64,000 nt of DNA from Dyadobacter soli (GCF_900101885.1 NZ_FNAN01000022.1:94006-158005), one strand, 5' to 3'. Counted from the first letter of the stretch, positions 8,560 to 17,907 are shown. Numbers and translations: made by a program. Notes: generated by a model not told the origin, from the letters alone.

Positions 8560-9261
8560 ATGAAATGGTCATTTGTTATTCAGCAGAAGTTTAAAGCTGC
8601 GATTTTGTTAGGAGGGATCATGGCATTGATCGTTGGCGGAACATTAATTTCCCGCTACAATGTGGAGGGGATCGATGAGTCGTTTTCATCCATTTATAAA
8701 GATCGCCTCGTTCCGGCTACTACTATTTTGTATCTGACTGAAAATCTGTACCGTAAGCGCCTATCGCTTGAAAATTACCTGTACTCGGAGGCGCAACAAA
8801 CGCCCGCATACGTGAAGGCGCAGTTACGCGCGCACGATCGCAGCATCGATTCGCTGATCCGGTTGTTTGAAAAAACCTACCTGGTAGATGAAGAAGCGAA
8901 GAGCTTGCACGGTTTTAAAAGCCAGATCGCGCAATATGCAAATTTGGAAAGTCGTGTGTTGACATTATGCTCCGCGGGTTCGTTTGCCGAAGCGAAGCAA
9001 CTGTTTTCAGCGCCGGGCGGCACTACATTCGAAAGTACGATTTTGAACCTGAACGAGCTGGCAGGCATTCAGTCGACGATCGGGAAGGACCTGGTGAAGG
9101 CGTCGAAAATGAATGTGGCGAGTTTTGGCATTATCTCCTTTCTACAAATCTCGCTCGCGATTATTACCGGCCTGGTGGTGATTGTGCTGATCCGCAACTC
9201 GCAGGTCATCCAGAAACCCCGGAGTAACAGCAATAAAAGCCAATATTTTAACCTAAACTGA
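8560..9261 (+). CDS. Membrane sensor-like protein with four-helix-bundle (4HB_MCP) domain, no output domain
   Basis: A 233-aa protein with a TM helix at about 11-31, a periplasmic helical bundle (32-185) and a second TM helix at about 186-212, ending in a 20-residue polar tail. The bundle pattern (DRLVPATTILYLTENLYRKR, then long amphipathic helices) is that of chemoreceptor-type 4HB domains. In those proteins the second TM leads to HAMP and a signalling domain; here it stops. It may be a partner or modulator of another receptor, or a remnant. The helix registers are intact and there is no sign of a frameshift or of a lost C-terminal domain in the downstream DNA, which holds only a terminator. 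Confidence 0.75.
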   Translation: MKWSFVIQQKFKAAILLGGIMALIVGGTLISRYNVEGIDESFSSIYKDRLVPATTILYLTENLYRKRLSLENYLYSEAQQTPAYVKAQLRAHDRSIDSLIRLFEKTYLVDEEAKSLHGFKSQIAQYANLESRVLTLCSAGSFAEAKQLFSAPGGTTFESTILNLNELAGIQSTIGKDLVKASKMNVASFGIISFLQISLAIITGLVVIVLIRNSQVIQKPRSNSNKSQYFNLN

Positions 9262-9276
9262 TAAAAGGAACGCTCA

Positions 9277-9314
9277 AAAAAATAAAGGTCGGGGCTTCCC
9301 GACCTTTATTTTTT
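9277..9314. terminator. Bidirectional terminator
   Basis: A 17-bp perfect inverted repeat (9277-9293 with 9298-9314) with a GCTT loop. A runs on the left and T runs on the right let it end both the plus-strand sensor gene and the minus-strand lipoprotein gene. Confidence 0.9.
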
Positions 9315-9332
9315 TGAATGGAAGTGAATGCA

Positions 9333-9884
9333 TTATTGATTCACTTTACGTCCTTTCAATGTCTCTCTCTGGTTTTTCACCTGTTTCAGCAAATCCTTTT
9401 TCACAAAAAGACGGGCGCCATTGCCGCTTTGCAGATCGAACGTGCGCTCTTTATAATCGAATTTGTTGTTAGGAAGCACGTCGAGGAAGTAGTTCTGGCC
9501 GCTCAGGTTGAACTTCATCCCTTTGGTATCCTGCTGGGTATCATCCCACGAAACGTTGATCACACCATCGCCCGTGCTCAATGCGACGCCCGGCGTAAAT
9601 GGCAGTACGTTGATCGTCTGAATGCTTTTCCCGTTGCTCATCGTGATCTGTCCTTCCGGATTTACCTTGATATCGTTCGGGTCTGTCACTTCACGACGGA
9701 TGTTGATCGACTTGTCGTTGAAAAACTGAACTTTCGTGAGGGAAATATTGGCAGCTTCGAGGTCGCGACGGAGATCTTCGGTAAATACAGTGTAATTCGA
9801 GAGGGGAACGGAGTTCATGGTGGTGCAGGCAGAGAACCCGCTGATGAATAGTACTCCTACAAAAAGTTTTTTAATCAGATTCAT
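9333..9884 (-). CDS. Lipoprotein of unknown function
   Basis: A 183-aa protein with an N-terminal lipoprotein signal. A hydrophobic core is followed by GFSAC, the acylated cysteine being residue 20, so it is probably tethered to the outer or inner membrane. The rest is predicted beta-rich (VQFFNDKSINIRREV, GQITMSNGKSIQTINVLPFTPG, INVSWDD, YKERTFDL) with no motif that I recognise. It is a single gene that shares a terminator with the convergent sensor gene. Confidence 0.8.
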   Translation of the reverse strand: MNLIKKLFVGVLFISGFSACTTMNSVPLSNYTVFTEDLRRDLEAANISLTKVQFFNDKSINIRREVTDPNDIKVNPEGQITMSNGKSIQTINVLPFTPGVALSTGDGVINVSWDDTQQDTKGMKFNLSGQNYFLDVLPNNKFDYKERTFDLQSGNGARLFVKKDLLKQVKNQRETLKGRKVNQ

Positions 9885-10038
9885 GTCAGAAATTGGTGTT
9901 CGGCGGAACTGGTTTGATGATTTTAGTTGAGTTGTTTACCGGTCGCAATATTAGTAAAAAAGCCTTTCAGATACCAGCCGATTGAGCGTCCGTACCACTG
10001 GATAGTGCATTACTGACAATGTGTCAGCCGGTATGTGT

Positions 10039-10067
10039 TTTGATTGTTATTGGAACGCATATTTTTG
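10039..10067 (+). promoter_or_regulatory. htpG promoter
   Basis: TTTG at 10039-10042 and TATTTTTG at 10060-10067, separated by 17 nt, match the Bacteroidota housekeeping consensus. It sits 58 nt before the htpG ATG. No CIRCE-type inverted repeat was seen. Confidence 0.7.
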
Positions 10068-10125
10068 GCGCGTATTGCAAAGCGAAATTACATTCTTAAA
10101 ATATAAAACAAACGATATCATAACT

Positions 10126-11958
10126 ATGGAATCAGTGATTCAGGAAAAAGGGAATTTGAGCATTCACACCGAGAATATCTTTCCGATTATCAAGAAATTC
10201 CTTTATTCGGACCACGAAATCTTTTTGAGGGAACTCGTTTCCAACGCGGTAGACGCTTCGCAGAAGATCAAAAAGCTGGCTTCCTACGGCGAATACAATG
10301 GCGAGCTGGGCGACTTGAAGGTGGTTGTGAAGTTGGACAAAGATGCCAAAACGATCACAATCAGTGACAATGGTATCGGCATGACAGCCGACGAGATCAA
10401 AAAATACATTAACCAGATCGCATTCTCCGGTGCTACCGAGTTTGTAGAGCAGTATAAGGACAAAGGCGAAGGCGACAAAGGCATTATCGGTCACTTCGGT
10501 CTGGGTTTCTATTCGGCATACATGGTGGCGCAGAATGTGGAGATCATTACCAAATCCTACAAGGAAGGTGCTGAGCCCGTTCGTTGGGAATGTGACGGTT
10601 CGACAGAGTTCGAGATTTCATCCGTAGAAAAAGAAGAGCGCGGTACCGACATTATCCTGCACATTGCCGAAGATTCCGAAGAATTCCTGGAAGAAAGCCG
10701 TTTGAGAGGCATTCTTGAAAAATACGGCAAATTCCTGCCGATTGAAATCGAATTTGAAGACAAGGTAATTAACAATCCGAGCCCGATCTGGACGAAAAGC
10801 CCTTCCGATTTGAATGACGAAGATTACCTCGCATTCTACAAGGAGCTTTATCCGTTTGGCGAAGATCCGCTTTTCTGGATCCATTTGAATGTAGATTACC
10901 CATTCAACCTGACGGGCGTGCTGTACTTCCCGAAATTGCGCAACGATTTCTCCGGTCAGCGTGAAAAAATCCAGCTTTACAGCCGCCAGGTGTTCATTAC
11001 CGACGAGGTGAAAGACATCGTTCCCGACTTCCTGCAATTGCTGCACGGCGTGATCGACTCCCCGGATATTCCTTTGAACGTATCGCGCAGCTACCTGCAA
11101 GCGGATGGTAACGTGAAGAAAATCAACGGCTACATTACCCGTAAAGTGGCTGACAAGTTGCTCGAAATCTTCAAAAACGACCGTGAAGGATTCGAGAAGA
11201 AATTCGATGACATAGGCTTGTTCGTGAAATATGGCATTATCAGCGATGATAAATTCTATGAAAAAGCGAAAGATTTCTGTCTGCTGAAAAACACCGACGG
11301 CAAATACTTCACTTTCGAAGAATACCGCGAGCAGGTTAAAGAAAATCAGACCGACAAAAACGAATCACTTATCTGGCTTTACACCTCGGACGAGAAAAAG
11401 CAGGATGCGTTCATTCAATCGGCCAAAAAGCGCAGCTACGACGTGCTCGTGCTGAACAGCATGATAGATTCGCACTTTATCAATGCATTGGAACAGAAGC
11501 TGGAAAAAGTCCAGGTTAAGCGCGTTGATGCCGATACATTGGATAAATTGGTTGAAAAAGAAGTGAAACTGGAAAGCATTCTTTCTTCCGACGACCAGGA
11601 GAAAGTGAAGAAAGTGTTCGAGGGCGTTTCTGAAAACAAAACTGCGCACATTACCGTGGAAGCAATGCCGGTGGACGAACTGCCGGTAGTGATCACATTC
11701 CCAGAGTTCATGCGTCGTATGACGGACATGCAGGCGAGTTCAGGCCAGCGCTCGATGTTTGGCGATATGCCTTTAATGTACACCGTTTCGCTCAACTCCA
11801 ACCACCCGCTGATCGGCAAAATTGCAGGTTCGGAAAGTGAAGACGAGCAAAATGCGCTTGCTAAGCAGGTTTACGACCTTGCATTGCTGTCGCAGGGAAT
11901 GCTTTCGGGCAATGACCTTACCCAGTTCATTCAAAGAACCGTAAGCACGCTTTCGTAA
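10126..11958 (+). CDS. htpG: Chaperone HtpG (Hsp90 family)
   Basis: An ATP-dependent cytosolic chaperone, 610 aa from the ATG at 10126. The open frame continues 35 codons further upstream, but it would cover the promoter and does not look like HtpG. GHKL ATPase motifs are clear: ELVSNAVDAS, DNGIGM, and the lid/glycine stretch GHFGLGFYSAYMV. The middle domain carries the catalytic loop arginine region (SRQVFITDEVKDIVPDFL, SRSYLQ) and the C-terminal dimerisation domain ends in LSQGMLSGNDLTQF. The gene has its own promoter and a strong terminator, so it is probably a monocistronic heat-shock-type unit. Confidence 0.97.
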   Translation: MESVIQEKGNLSIHTENIFPIIKKFLYSDHEIFLRELVSNAVDASQKIKKLASYGEYNGELGDLKVVVKLDKDAKTITISDNGIGMTADEIKKYINQIAFSGATEFVEQYKDKGEGDKGIIGHFGLGFYSAYMVAQNVEIITKSYKEGAEPVRWECDGSTEFEISSVEKEERGTDIILHIAEDSEEFLEESRLRGILEKYGKFLPIEIEFEDKVINNPSPIWTKSPSDLNDEDYLAFYKELYPFGEDPLFWIHLNVDYPFNLTGVLYFPKLRNDFSGQREKIQLYSRQVFITDEVKDIVPDFLQLLHGVIDSPDIPLNVSRSYLQADGNVKKINGYITRKVADKLLEIFKNDREGFEKKFDDIGLFVKYGIISDDKFYEKAKDFCLLKNTDGKYFTFEEYREQVKENQTDKNESLIWLYTSDEKKQDAFIQSAKKRSYDVLVLNSMIDSHFINALEQKLEKVQVKRVDADTLDKLVEKEVKLESILSSDDQEKVKKVFEGVSENKTAHITVEAMPVDELPVVITFPEFMRRMTDMQASSGQRSMFGDMPLMYTVSLNSNHPLIGKIAGSESEDEQNALAKQVYDLALLSQGMLSGNDLTQFIQRTVSTLS

Positions 11959-11978
11959 GCATTTACACTAATATGAAG

Positions 11979-12006
11979 AAAGCCGCTCTTTGAAGCGGCT
12001 TTTTTT
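11979..12006 (+). terminator. htpG terminator
   Basis: A 9-bp stem AAAGCCGCT/AGCGGCTTT with a CTTTGA loop runs into seven T residues, starting 21 nt after the htpG stop. Confidence 0.9.
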
Positions 12007-12024
12007 ATGTTCTTTCCGATTCGA

Positions 12025-12543
12025 TCAGGGCTTACCTGAAATCAGTTTGAGTTTCAATTTTTCCAATTCCTCCCATCTCTGCTGTTTGGCGAGTGCGGCT
12101 TGTTCCGGCCAGGTGGAGGGATCGTGGAGCTGGTAACGTGGACCGGCTTTTTTGAGGAAACCGGCAATGCGCAGGAGGGAGGTCTCCATCAGTTGCTCGT
12201 AGGTGTGAATGCCTCCTTTATTCAAAATTTCTTCGATTTTCGGGCCTATTCCTTCAATGATTTTAAGGTCATCGGGCGCGTGATCGGGGCTTATGGTGGG
12301 GTAAACGGTCTTGTGGGCGTTGGTAGCAATCGGGTAATCCACTGTGGTGTCTGTTAAAGTCCGGATTTGAGCTAGTTCGTATTTCTTTTCCTCTATTAAT
12401 TCCTGCAAGTTATCAATTCTCTTTTTGATAATCACTTTTGCCAGAAACCAACCGGCGACAGTCGCGGCCAGCAGCAGCACGACGATTTCGGCCACCGCGA
12501 CGGGAAGACTGTCTAAACCAAGTGAAATGGCTGGAACATTCAT
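12025..12543 (-). CDS. Membrane-anchored helix-hairpin-helix protein
   Basis: A 172-aa protein with one N-terminal TM helix (about 17-38), a short coiled coil (KKRIDNLQELIEEKKYELAQIR) and a C-terminal helix-hairpin-helix domain with the signature DDLKIIEGIGPKIEEILNKGGI. The fold matches proteins often labelled 'predicted flap endonuclease-1-like 5' nuclease' or DUF4332. That label rests on the HhH motif alone, and I see no nuclease catalytic residues. Its ATG overlaps the stop of the upstream 117-aa gene by 4 nt (ATGA), so the two are translationally coupled. A role in DNA or envelope organisation is a guess. Confidence 0.8.
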   Translation of the reverse strand: MNVPAISLGLDSLPVAVAEIVVLLLAATVAGWFLAKVIIKKRIDNLQELIEEKKYELAQIRTLTDTTVDYPIATNAHKTVYPTISPDHAPDDLKIIEGIGPKIEEILNKGGIHTYEQLMETSLLRIAGFLKKAGPRYQLHDPSTWPEQAALAKQQRWEELEKLKLKLISGKP

Positions 12544-12893
12544 TGTTTGGATTGATAATAGGCCAATTCGCGCCGGATCCGGTTCAATCTGTACCGCAAA
12601 TCCCTTGTTTTCTTCATTTCGTAGGTGGTACCGAGCACAAAGCCGAGCAGCAGCGCAACGCCGATCATGATCGTATGCTGCCAGAAATGCGTAAGCTCGA
12701 TGCGATAGGTGGGGAAGCCTACATTTCGCAGGGAAATGTGAAGCAGGCCGCTTTGTGTGGGCATTCCAGGCAAAAGCGCCTGAGAATCGGACAGCATATC
12801 GCAGTATTGTTCGATTTTACACACATGCCAGTAAATAGAACCAGCTATCCAGAATCCCAGAAAGGTCCACCACAGCGCCTTGCTATTGAACAT
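12540..12893 (-). CDS. Small two-TM membrane protein of unknown function
   Basis: 117 aa with TM helices at about 9-26 and 72-90. The loop between them contains the only cysteines (VCKIEQYC). A basic C-terminal helix follows (YEMKKTRDLRYRLNRIRREL). The first part resembles the membrane anchor that precedes OmpA-like domains in some Bacteroidota proteins (SIYWHVCKI...C), but no OmpA domain is present. It forms an operon with the HhH protein by a 4-nt overlap. Confidence 0.7.
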   Translation of the reverse strand: MFNSKALWWTFLGFWIAGSIYWHVCKIEQYCDMLSDSQALLPGMPTQSGLLHISLRNVGFPTYRIELTHFWQHTIMIGVALLLGFVLGTTYEMKKTRDLRYRLNRIRRELAYYQSKQ

Positions 12894-12982
12894 GAAGAAC
12901 GGAGTTTGACGGGTGTATGCTTTTACCTAAAAATAGGGTTTCGTCAAATAAGATGCAATAGGAGTGCTTATAAAGCAAAAAA

Positions 12983-13002
12983 GCCCGGAGGTTAGCCCGG
13001 GC
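12983..13002 (-). terminator. rho terminator
   Basis: Read on the minus strand, GCCCGG and CCGGGC pair around an 8-nt loop and are followed by six T residues, directly after the rho stop. Confidence 0.75.
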
Positions 13003-13010
13003 CTTGTTAT

Positions 13011-14828
13011 TTATCGGTTCATCGAGATCAGGAACTCTTCGTTGTTCCGTGTCCCTTTCATATGTTCCAAAAGGAAGTCCATCGATTCCATGGCATTCAT
13101 ATCGGACATATGCTTACGCAGGATCCACACTTTTTTCAGTGTTTCCTTGTCGAGCAGCAAGTCCTCGCGGCGTGTACCGGACGCCATTACGTCGATAGCC
13201 GGGAATACGCGTTTGTTGGACAGTTTGCGGTCGAGTTGCAATTCCATGTTACCGGTACCTTTGAATTCTTCAAAGATTACCTCGTCCATTTTAGAACCGG
13301 TGTCGATCAATGCGGTTGCGATAATGGTCAGTGAACCACCGTTTTCCACGTTACGCGCCGCTCCGAAGAAACGTTTCGGCTTGTGCAATGCATTGGCATC
13401 CACACCACCGGAAAGGATTTTACCTGATGAAGGAACCACCGTGTTATACGCACGTGCCAGACGGGTAATAGAGTCGAGCAGAATCACTACATCGTGACCG
13501 CATTCCACCATTCTTTTGGCTTTTTCCAAAACAATGCTCGCCACTTTCACGTGACGGTCGGCCTGCTCATCAAATGTCGACGCGATTACCTCCGCACGCA
13601 CGCTGCGCTGCATATCCGTAACCTCTTCCGGACGTTCGTCGATCAGCAGGATCAACAGGAAAACCTCGGGGTGGTTGCGGGTAATGGCGTTTGCGATTTC
13701 TTTCAAAAGTACCGTTTTACCGGTTTTAGGCTGTGCCACGATCATACCGCGCTGGCCTTTTCCGATAGGTGCAAACAGGTCGAGAATACGGGTGGAGTAT
13801 TGTTCCGGGCGCGAGCTCAGGCGCAGGCATTCATCAGGGAACAATGGAGTAAGGTATTCGAATGGGATACGGTCGCGGATTTCTTCGGTCGTCTTGCCGT
13901 TTACCGTTTCCACACGGAGTAATGCAAAGTATTTTTCTCCTTCTTTCGGCGGGCGGATCTGACCTTTTACCGTATCACCGGTTTTCAGACCGAACAATTT
14001 GATTTGCGAAGGCGAAACGTAAATATCGTCGGGGCTGGCCAGGTAGTTGTAGTCCGCAGAGCGAAGGAAGCCGTAGCCGCCATCCTGCATGATTTCCAGC
14101 ACACCTTCGTTGACGATCAGGCCATCAAACTCTCTTACATAGTTGTTGTAATTGCGTTTGATTTTCGAAGAAGGGTCCTCACGCTGCGCTTGCGGCTGCG
14201 GATTCCTTTCCTGGCCTTCGTGCTGAGGCCGTGGTTGGCGGTCTTCACGTTGCTGAGGAGCCGGTTCCTGCGAAACAGCCGAAGGTTTTTCTTCCTGAAT
14301 ATCGGCCTGTACCTCAGTAATTTCTACCTCTGGCTCAGTTTGAGCTTCCGGTTGTACTGGAATTTCTTCCCTGCCCAGGTCGTTGAGGGTATCATTGTCC
14401 TCGTCGATTTCGAGCGATGTATCTATATTTTTCGGGCGTTCTTCCTGGCGTTTCGGGAATTCCTGGCGGGCAGGCGTATCGAATAACGGTGCAGAAGAAG
14501 GCGCCAGCTGATTGTTGTCTTTTTTATTCCGTACAGGACGGTTGTTGCCGCCTTTCACGGACACAGGCACCGGGGTAGGCTCGATAGGCCTGCGGGCGCG
14601 TTTTTTCTTGGGTTCTGATGAGTCACCGGCGTCGGCGAGTACACTTTCAGCTTCCGGTGCTTCCACCGCAACGGGCGCTGCAACTGGTGCAGGTGCTTCC
14701 TGCTGTGACATGATCCGGTTAATCAGTTCTTTTTTAGGAAGTTTGGCATGATCGGGTATTCCCAGAGCACCCGCTATTTCTCGTAGCTCAGATAATAGCT
14801 TAATGTTTAAATCATCAATTGTAGGCAT
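13011..14828 (-). CDS. rho: Transcription termination factor Rho
   Basis: A hexameric RNA helicase that ends transcription. The protein is 605 aa against about 420 in E. coli; the extra length is a charged, Pro/Glu/Gln-rich insertion (about 50-225) typical of Bacteroidota Rho. Order of parts: a Rho_N SAP-like helix (LNIKLLSELREIAGALGIPDHAKLPKKEL), the insertion, the cold-shock-like RNA-binding domain (GVLEIMQDGGYGFLRS), then the RecA-type ATPase with Walker A AQPKTGKTVLLKE, Walker B VVILLDSITRLARAYN and the Q/R-loop region. The ATG at 14828 gives the expected N-terminus. A long leader precedes the gene. Confidence 0.97.
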   Translation of the reverse strand: MPTIDDLNIKLLSELREIAGALGIPDHAKLPKKELINRIMSQQEAPAPVAAPVAVEAPEAESVLADAGDSSEPKKKRARRPIEPTPVPVSVKGGNNRPVRNKKDNNQLAPSSAPLFDTPARQEFPKRQEERPKNIDTSLEIDEDNDTLNDLGREEIPVQPEAQTEPEVEITEVQADIQEEKPSAVSQEPAPQQREDRQPRPQHEGQERNPQPQAQREDPSSKIKRNYNNYVREFDGLIVNEGVLEIMQDGGYGFLRSADYNYLASPDDIYVSPSQIKLFGLKTGDTVKGQIRPPKEGEKYFALLRVETVNGKTTEEIRDRIPFEYLTPLFPDECLRLSSRPEQYSTRILDLFAPIGKGQRGMIVAQPKTGKTVLLKEIANAITRNHPEVFLLILLIDERPEEVTDMQRSVRAEVIASTFDEQADRHVKVASIVLEKAKRMVECGHDVVILLDSITRLARAYNTVVPSSGKILSGGVDANALHKPKRFFGAARNVENGGSLTIIATALIDTGSKMDEVIFEEFKGTGNMELQLDRKLSNKRVFPAIDVMASGTRREDLLLDKETLKKVWILRKHMSDMNAMESMDFLLEHMKGTRNNEEFLISMNR

Positions 14829-15322
14829 ACAGAAAATGGAAAGTAAAGGGTCACTTTACCAATTAGATAATAAGGTTGTGAATATAATTGGATATAACAG
14901 GACTGCGCGCCCTGAGGTCACGTGATGGTCATTGATAGGTTGATAAGCATTTAGTTGCGAAAGCCTGCGCGAAAGGCTTTACTGACTGCAAAACTTGATG
15001 GATCAAATCTGACAATTGTAACAGGTACAAACAGGAAGTATTGACAATAAATCGGCAAGATTTTGAACCTCGATAACACTGAGATTAGAATTACCGCGAG
15101 ATGGAATTTGGATTTATAAGTCGATACTGACTTGGATGGACGAAGGTACTTATATATGGTTTAATTTCCAAATATTTAGCTTAAAAACCGTGCCAACTGC
15201 ATTGTTATTGCTATTATACGGTGAAAAATTTTAGACGAACTGCCAAAGTAGGTGATTTAACGGACAGTAACTTTTTTTCGGCCTTAGTTTTTGTCACCGG
15301 AAAGTCGGAATTTTGCCGGACT
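14829..15322. other. Divergent intergenic region between rho and coaX
   Basis: A 494-nt gap. An open frame extends 34 codons upstream of coaX without looking like protein. I found no tRNA, riboswitch or convincing promoter. The length on the rho side would suit an autoregulatory leader, which is inference only. Confidence 0.35.
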
Positions 15323-16045
15323 ATGAACATTGTTGTGGACTCCGGGAATACCTTTTCGAAGATCGGATGGTTCGAAGGGGAAAAACTTATACGATATACG
15401 ACGCACCTGGAATTCCCGGAATTGATCCGGAATGTCAGGGCGGAGCTGCCGGAATACCTGTTCTTTTCATCTGTCGGCAGGACGCAGGAGGAGTTCCAGG
15501 AAGCATTGGGTGAACCGATCCAGATCATGGGCCTCACGCCGGAAACACCTTTGCCGATCACCAAGCATTACGACACCCCGCAAACCCTCGGCGCCGACCG
15601 GATAGCTGCTGCCGCGGGTGCTAATTATCTTTTTCCCAATGAAGATATCGTGGTAATCGACATGGGTACGTGCATTACCTACGACCTTATCGACCGCAAT
15701 GCTGCATTTCAGGGCGGGTTAATTTCTCCTGGCGTGCGGATGCGATTCAATGCAATGCATACGTTTACTAAAAGACTTCCACTTTTCGAGCCTGAAAAAG
15801 AGCCTGATCTGATCGGAAAAAGCACCCGTCAGGCCATGCAAAGCGGTGTAATGAATGGCACCCTTGCTGAAATCGAAGGAATTATTGAACGATACCGACA
15901 CAATTACCCGACTTTACGCGTAGTATTATGCGGTGGGGATGCTGCTTTTTTTGAAAGTAGCTTGAAACCACCCATCTTTGCGGTGCCGGAACTGGTTTTA
16001 ATAGGATTGAACAGAATTTTAACATATAATGTCTCTTTACAGTAG
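15323..16045 (+). CDS. coaX: Type III pantothenate kinase
   Basis: It phosphorylates pantothenate in the first step of coenzyme A synthesis. The ATG at 15323 gives 240 aa and places the phosphate-binding motif VDSGNTFSKIGWF right at the N-terminus, as in CoaX; the longer frame from 15221 is rejected. The second ATPase-fold motif is VVIDMGTCITYDLID, preceded by TLGADRIAAAAGA. Near the C-terminus, VVLCGGDA closes the actin-like fold. The following outer-membrane gene starts inside the last 17 nt, so the two are coupled. The later CoA enzyme coaBC is also in this window, on the other strand. Confidence 0.95.
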   Translation: MNIVVDSGNTFSKIGWFEGEKLIRYTTHLEFPELIRNVRAELPEYLFFSSVGRTQEEFQEALGEPIQIMGLTPETPLPITKHYDTPQTLGADRIAAAAGANYLFPNEDIVVIDMGTCITYDLIDRNAAFQGGLISPGVRMRFNAMHTFTKRLPLFEPEKEPDLIGKSTRQAMQSGVMNGTLAEIEGIIERYRHNYPTLRVVLCGGDAAFFESSLKPPIFAVPELVLIGLNRILTYNVSLQ

Positions 16046-17318
16046 AATAGGAATAATCACGCTTGCCATTACACTCGGTTGGAGTTGTACAAATCTTGCA
16101 AAAGCACAAGGATTGGGCAATTCTCCGTATTCATCCCTGGGAATGGGAGAGTTTTACGGAGATGCATATTCCGATAATACTGGTATGGGAGGGGCCGGCG
16201 TTGCCTCCGGAAGCGGGTTTCAGATCAACAACCTCAACCCGGCACTCTGGGTGCGCAACCGGTTTACAACGCTGGACGTTGGGTTGGTGGGCCAATACAA
16301 GGACATTGCTTCCGGTAACCTGAACCAGAAGAACGCAGGGGGAAACCTTGCATATCTGTCGTTGTCGTTCCCAATCACTCCAAGATGGGTAATCGGCGCC
16401 AATTTGAAGCCTTACAGTTTCATCGACTATCAAAATACATTTACCCGTCCGGTTGCCGGCTCGCCTGGTATAGCGGAATACACGGTTTCGGGAAAGGGAG
16501 GCGTCAACAAAGCTTCGCTGGTCAACTCATTTCAGATCGGCCGGTATGTAACGCTTGGTCTTGAAAGCAGCTACTTTTTCGGTAACGTACGGAGATCGTC
16601 GGATGTGGCGCTGTACGTCGATGGCGTTCCATCGGATTATATCGTGAGCCTTAATGAGCGCAATACTTATTCCGATGTGGCTTTCCGCGCCGGTGGTACC
16701 GTTCGCATTCCGCTTAAAAAGGAGAATAAACTGAACCTGAACCTGGGCGGTGCATATAGTTTCAGCACTTCGTTGAACGCTACCAAAACGACTTCTTTCG
16801 AGCTTACACAAGGTTCTTTCCCGGTTGTAAGTCCGGATACATTGGAAAACAACCTCGGCGGTGGCATGAAAGTACCTGAACAATATCAGGTAGGAGCAAC
16901 CCTCGAATGGCCGTTTAAAATGACAGTTTCTGTGGACTATAGCCGTCAGTCATGGTCGCAGTACAGAGGTTTCGGAAATGTGAATGAAGAGCTGAGAAAC
17001 GTGAACCGCCTGCATGTCGGCGCGGAATACATACCGAAATTTGCGTCACTGAATTATTTTGATAACGTCCGCTACCGCATTGGTTTCAGCACCGGAAATA
17101 CGCCCTACATGATTGGTAACACCAAAGTGAACGATAGCAATGTAAGTCTTGGCTTCACTTTCCCGATGGGACGTGGTTTTGCCAACTTCCTTTCCGTTGC
17201 GTTTGTTGGAGGGCAGCGCGGTACCAACTCCGGCGGCGCAATCCGCGAGCGTTACGGGCGTGTGGTGCTGGGTGTGACGCTCATGGAGAGATGGTTTGAG
17301 AAGAGAAGGATCGACTAA
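16029..17318 (+). CDS. FadL-like outer-membrane beta-barrel protein
   Basis: A 429-aa protein with a signal peptide (IGIITLAITLGWSC..LAKAQG) followed by GLGNSPYSSLGMGEF, a segment common to Bacteroidota OmpP1/FadL-type porins. The N-terminal plug-like region has 'GMGGAGVASGSGFQINNLNPA', split by my reading into a glycine-rich turn and an NP-A motif. The rest is alternating amphipathic strands ending RYGRVVLGVTLMERWF. It probably passes hydrophobic or small solutes across the outer membrane. It overlaps coaX by 17 nt and is followed by lptC, a gene order that couples envelope and cofactor genes in this group. Confidence 0.8.
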   Translation: MSLYSRIGIITLAITLGWSCTNLAKAQGLGNSPYSSLGMGEFYGDAYSDNTGMGGAGVASGSGFQINNLNPALWVRNRFTTLDVGLVGQYKDIASGNLNQKNAGGNLAYLSLSFPITPRWVIGANLKPYSFIDYQNTFTRPVAGSPGIAEYTVSGKGGVNKASLVNSFQIGRYVTLGLESSYFFGNVRRSSDVALYVDGVPSDYIVSLNERNTYSDVAFRAGGTVRIPLKKENKLNLNLGGAYSFSTSLNATKTTSFELTQGSFPVVSPDTLENNLGGGMKVPEQYQVGATLEWPFKMTVSVDYSRQSWSQYRGFGNVNEELRNVNRLHVGAEYIPKFASLNYFDNVRYRIGFSTGNTPYMIGNTKVNDSNVSLGFTFPMGRGFANFLSVAFVGGQRGTNSGGAIRERYGRVVLGVTLMERWFEKRRID

Positions 17319-17328
17319 CAGCAATTTT

Positions 17329-17907
17329 ATGCTTAAAAAGAGCATTCATAGATTTTTGCCAAAAGGAGATATTTACTTATCTCCTTTTTGTGTTATGGTA
17401 CTTTGCGCGCTGCTTTTTGTGGCTTGCGAATCCAAAAAGGACAAGATCGGGGCTGCTTACACCGGCCCGTTTGAAATTGTGAATGATCTGGTGGTGAAAT
17501 ACAGTGAGCAGGGGAATATGAAGGTTTACGTTAAAACCCCGAAATCACTTACCTACCAAAACGAGACCCGCGTATTTCCGGATTCCGTTAACATCAGCTT
17601 TTTCGATTCGCTGGGCACGGTGGTGACTACATTACGGTCCGATTCGGGCCGCTACGACCGCAATGCGGATGTATACATCGTGAAAGGGCATGTGCGCGTT
17701 GTGAAACTGGATGAACATCAGATACTCACGACAACTGAATTGAGTTGGAGTCCCGGCACACGCAAAGTATTTACGGATAAGCCATTGACCATCGTCAATA
17801 CGCAGTCGCCCGAGGTCACCCATGCGATCGGTATGGATGCCGAGCAGGACTTTTCGCGCATCAAACTGCGGAAAATGACTGGTAAGATGGTTTCAAAAGG
17901 AATTTAA
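17329..17907 (+). CDS. lptC: LptC-like LPS export lipoprotein
   Basis: A periplasmic component of the LPS bridge between the LptBFG transporter and LptA. The ATG at 17329 gives 192 aa; an in-frame TTG 11 codons upstream lies within the preceding gene. The N-terminus has a hydrophobic segment with a lipobox-like LFVACESKK, followed by a beta-jellyroll pattern: EQGNMKVYVKTPKSLTY, FPDSVNISFFDSLGTVVTTLRSDSGRYD, YIVKGHVRVV. The last gene of the coaX unit, its stop codon overlaps the stop of the convergent cytochrome gene within one TTAA. An OstA/LptA-like gene lies elsewhere in the window (25899-27509). Confidence 0.8.
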   Translation: MLKKSIHRFLPKGDIYLSPFCVMVLCALLFVACESKKDKIGAAYTGPFEIVNDLVVKYSEQGNMKVYVKTPKSLTYQNETRVFPDSVNISFFDSLGTVVTTLRSDSGRYDRNADVYIVKGHVRVVKLDEHQILTTTELSWSPGTRKVFTDKPLTIVNTQSPEVTHAIGMDAEQDFSRIKLRKMTGKMVSKGI

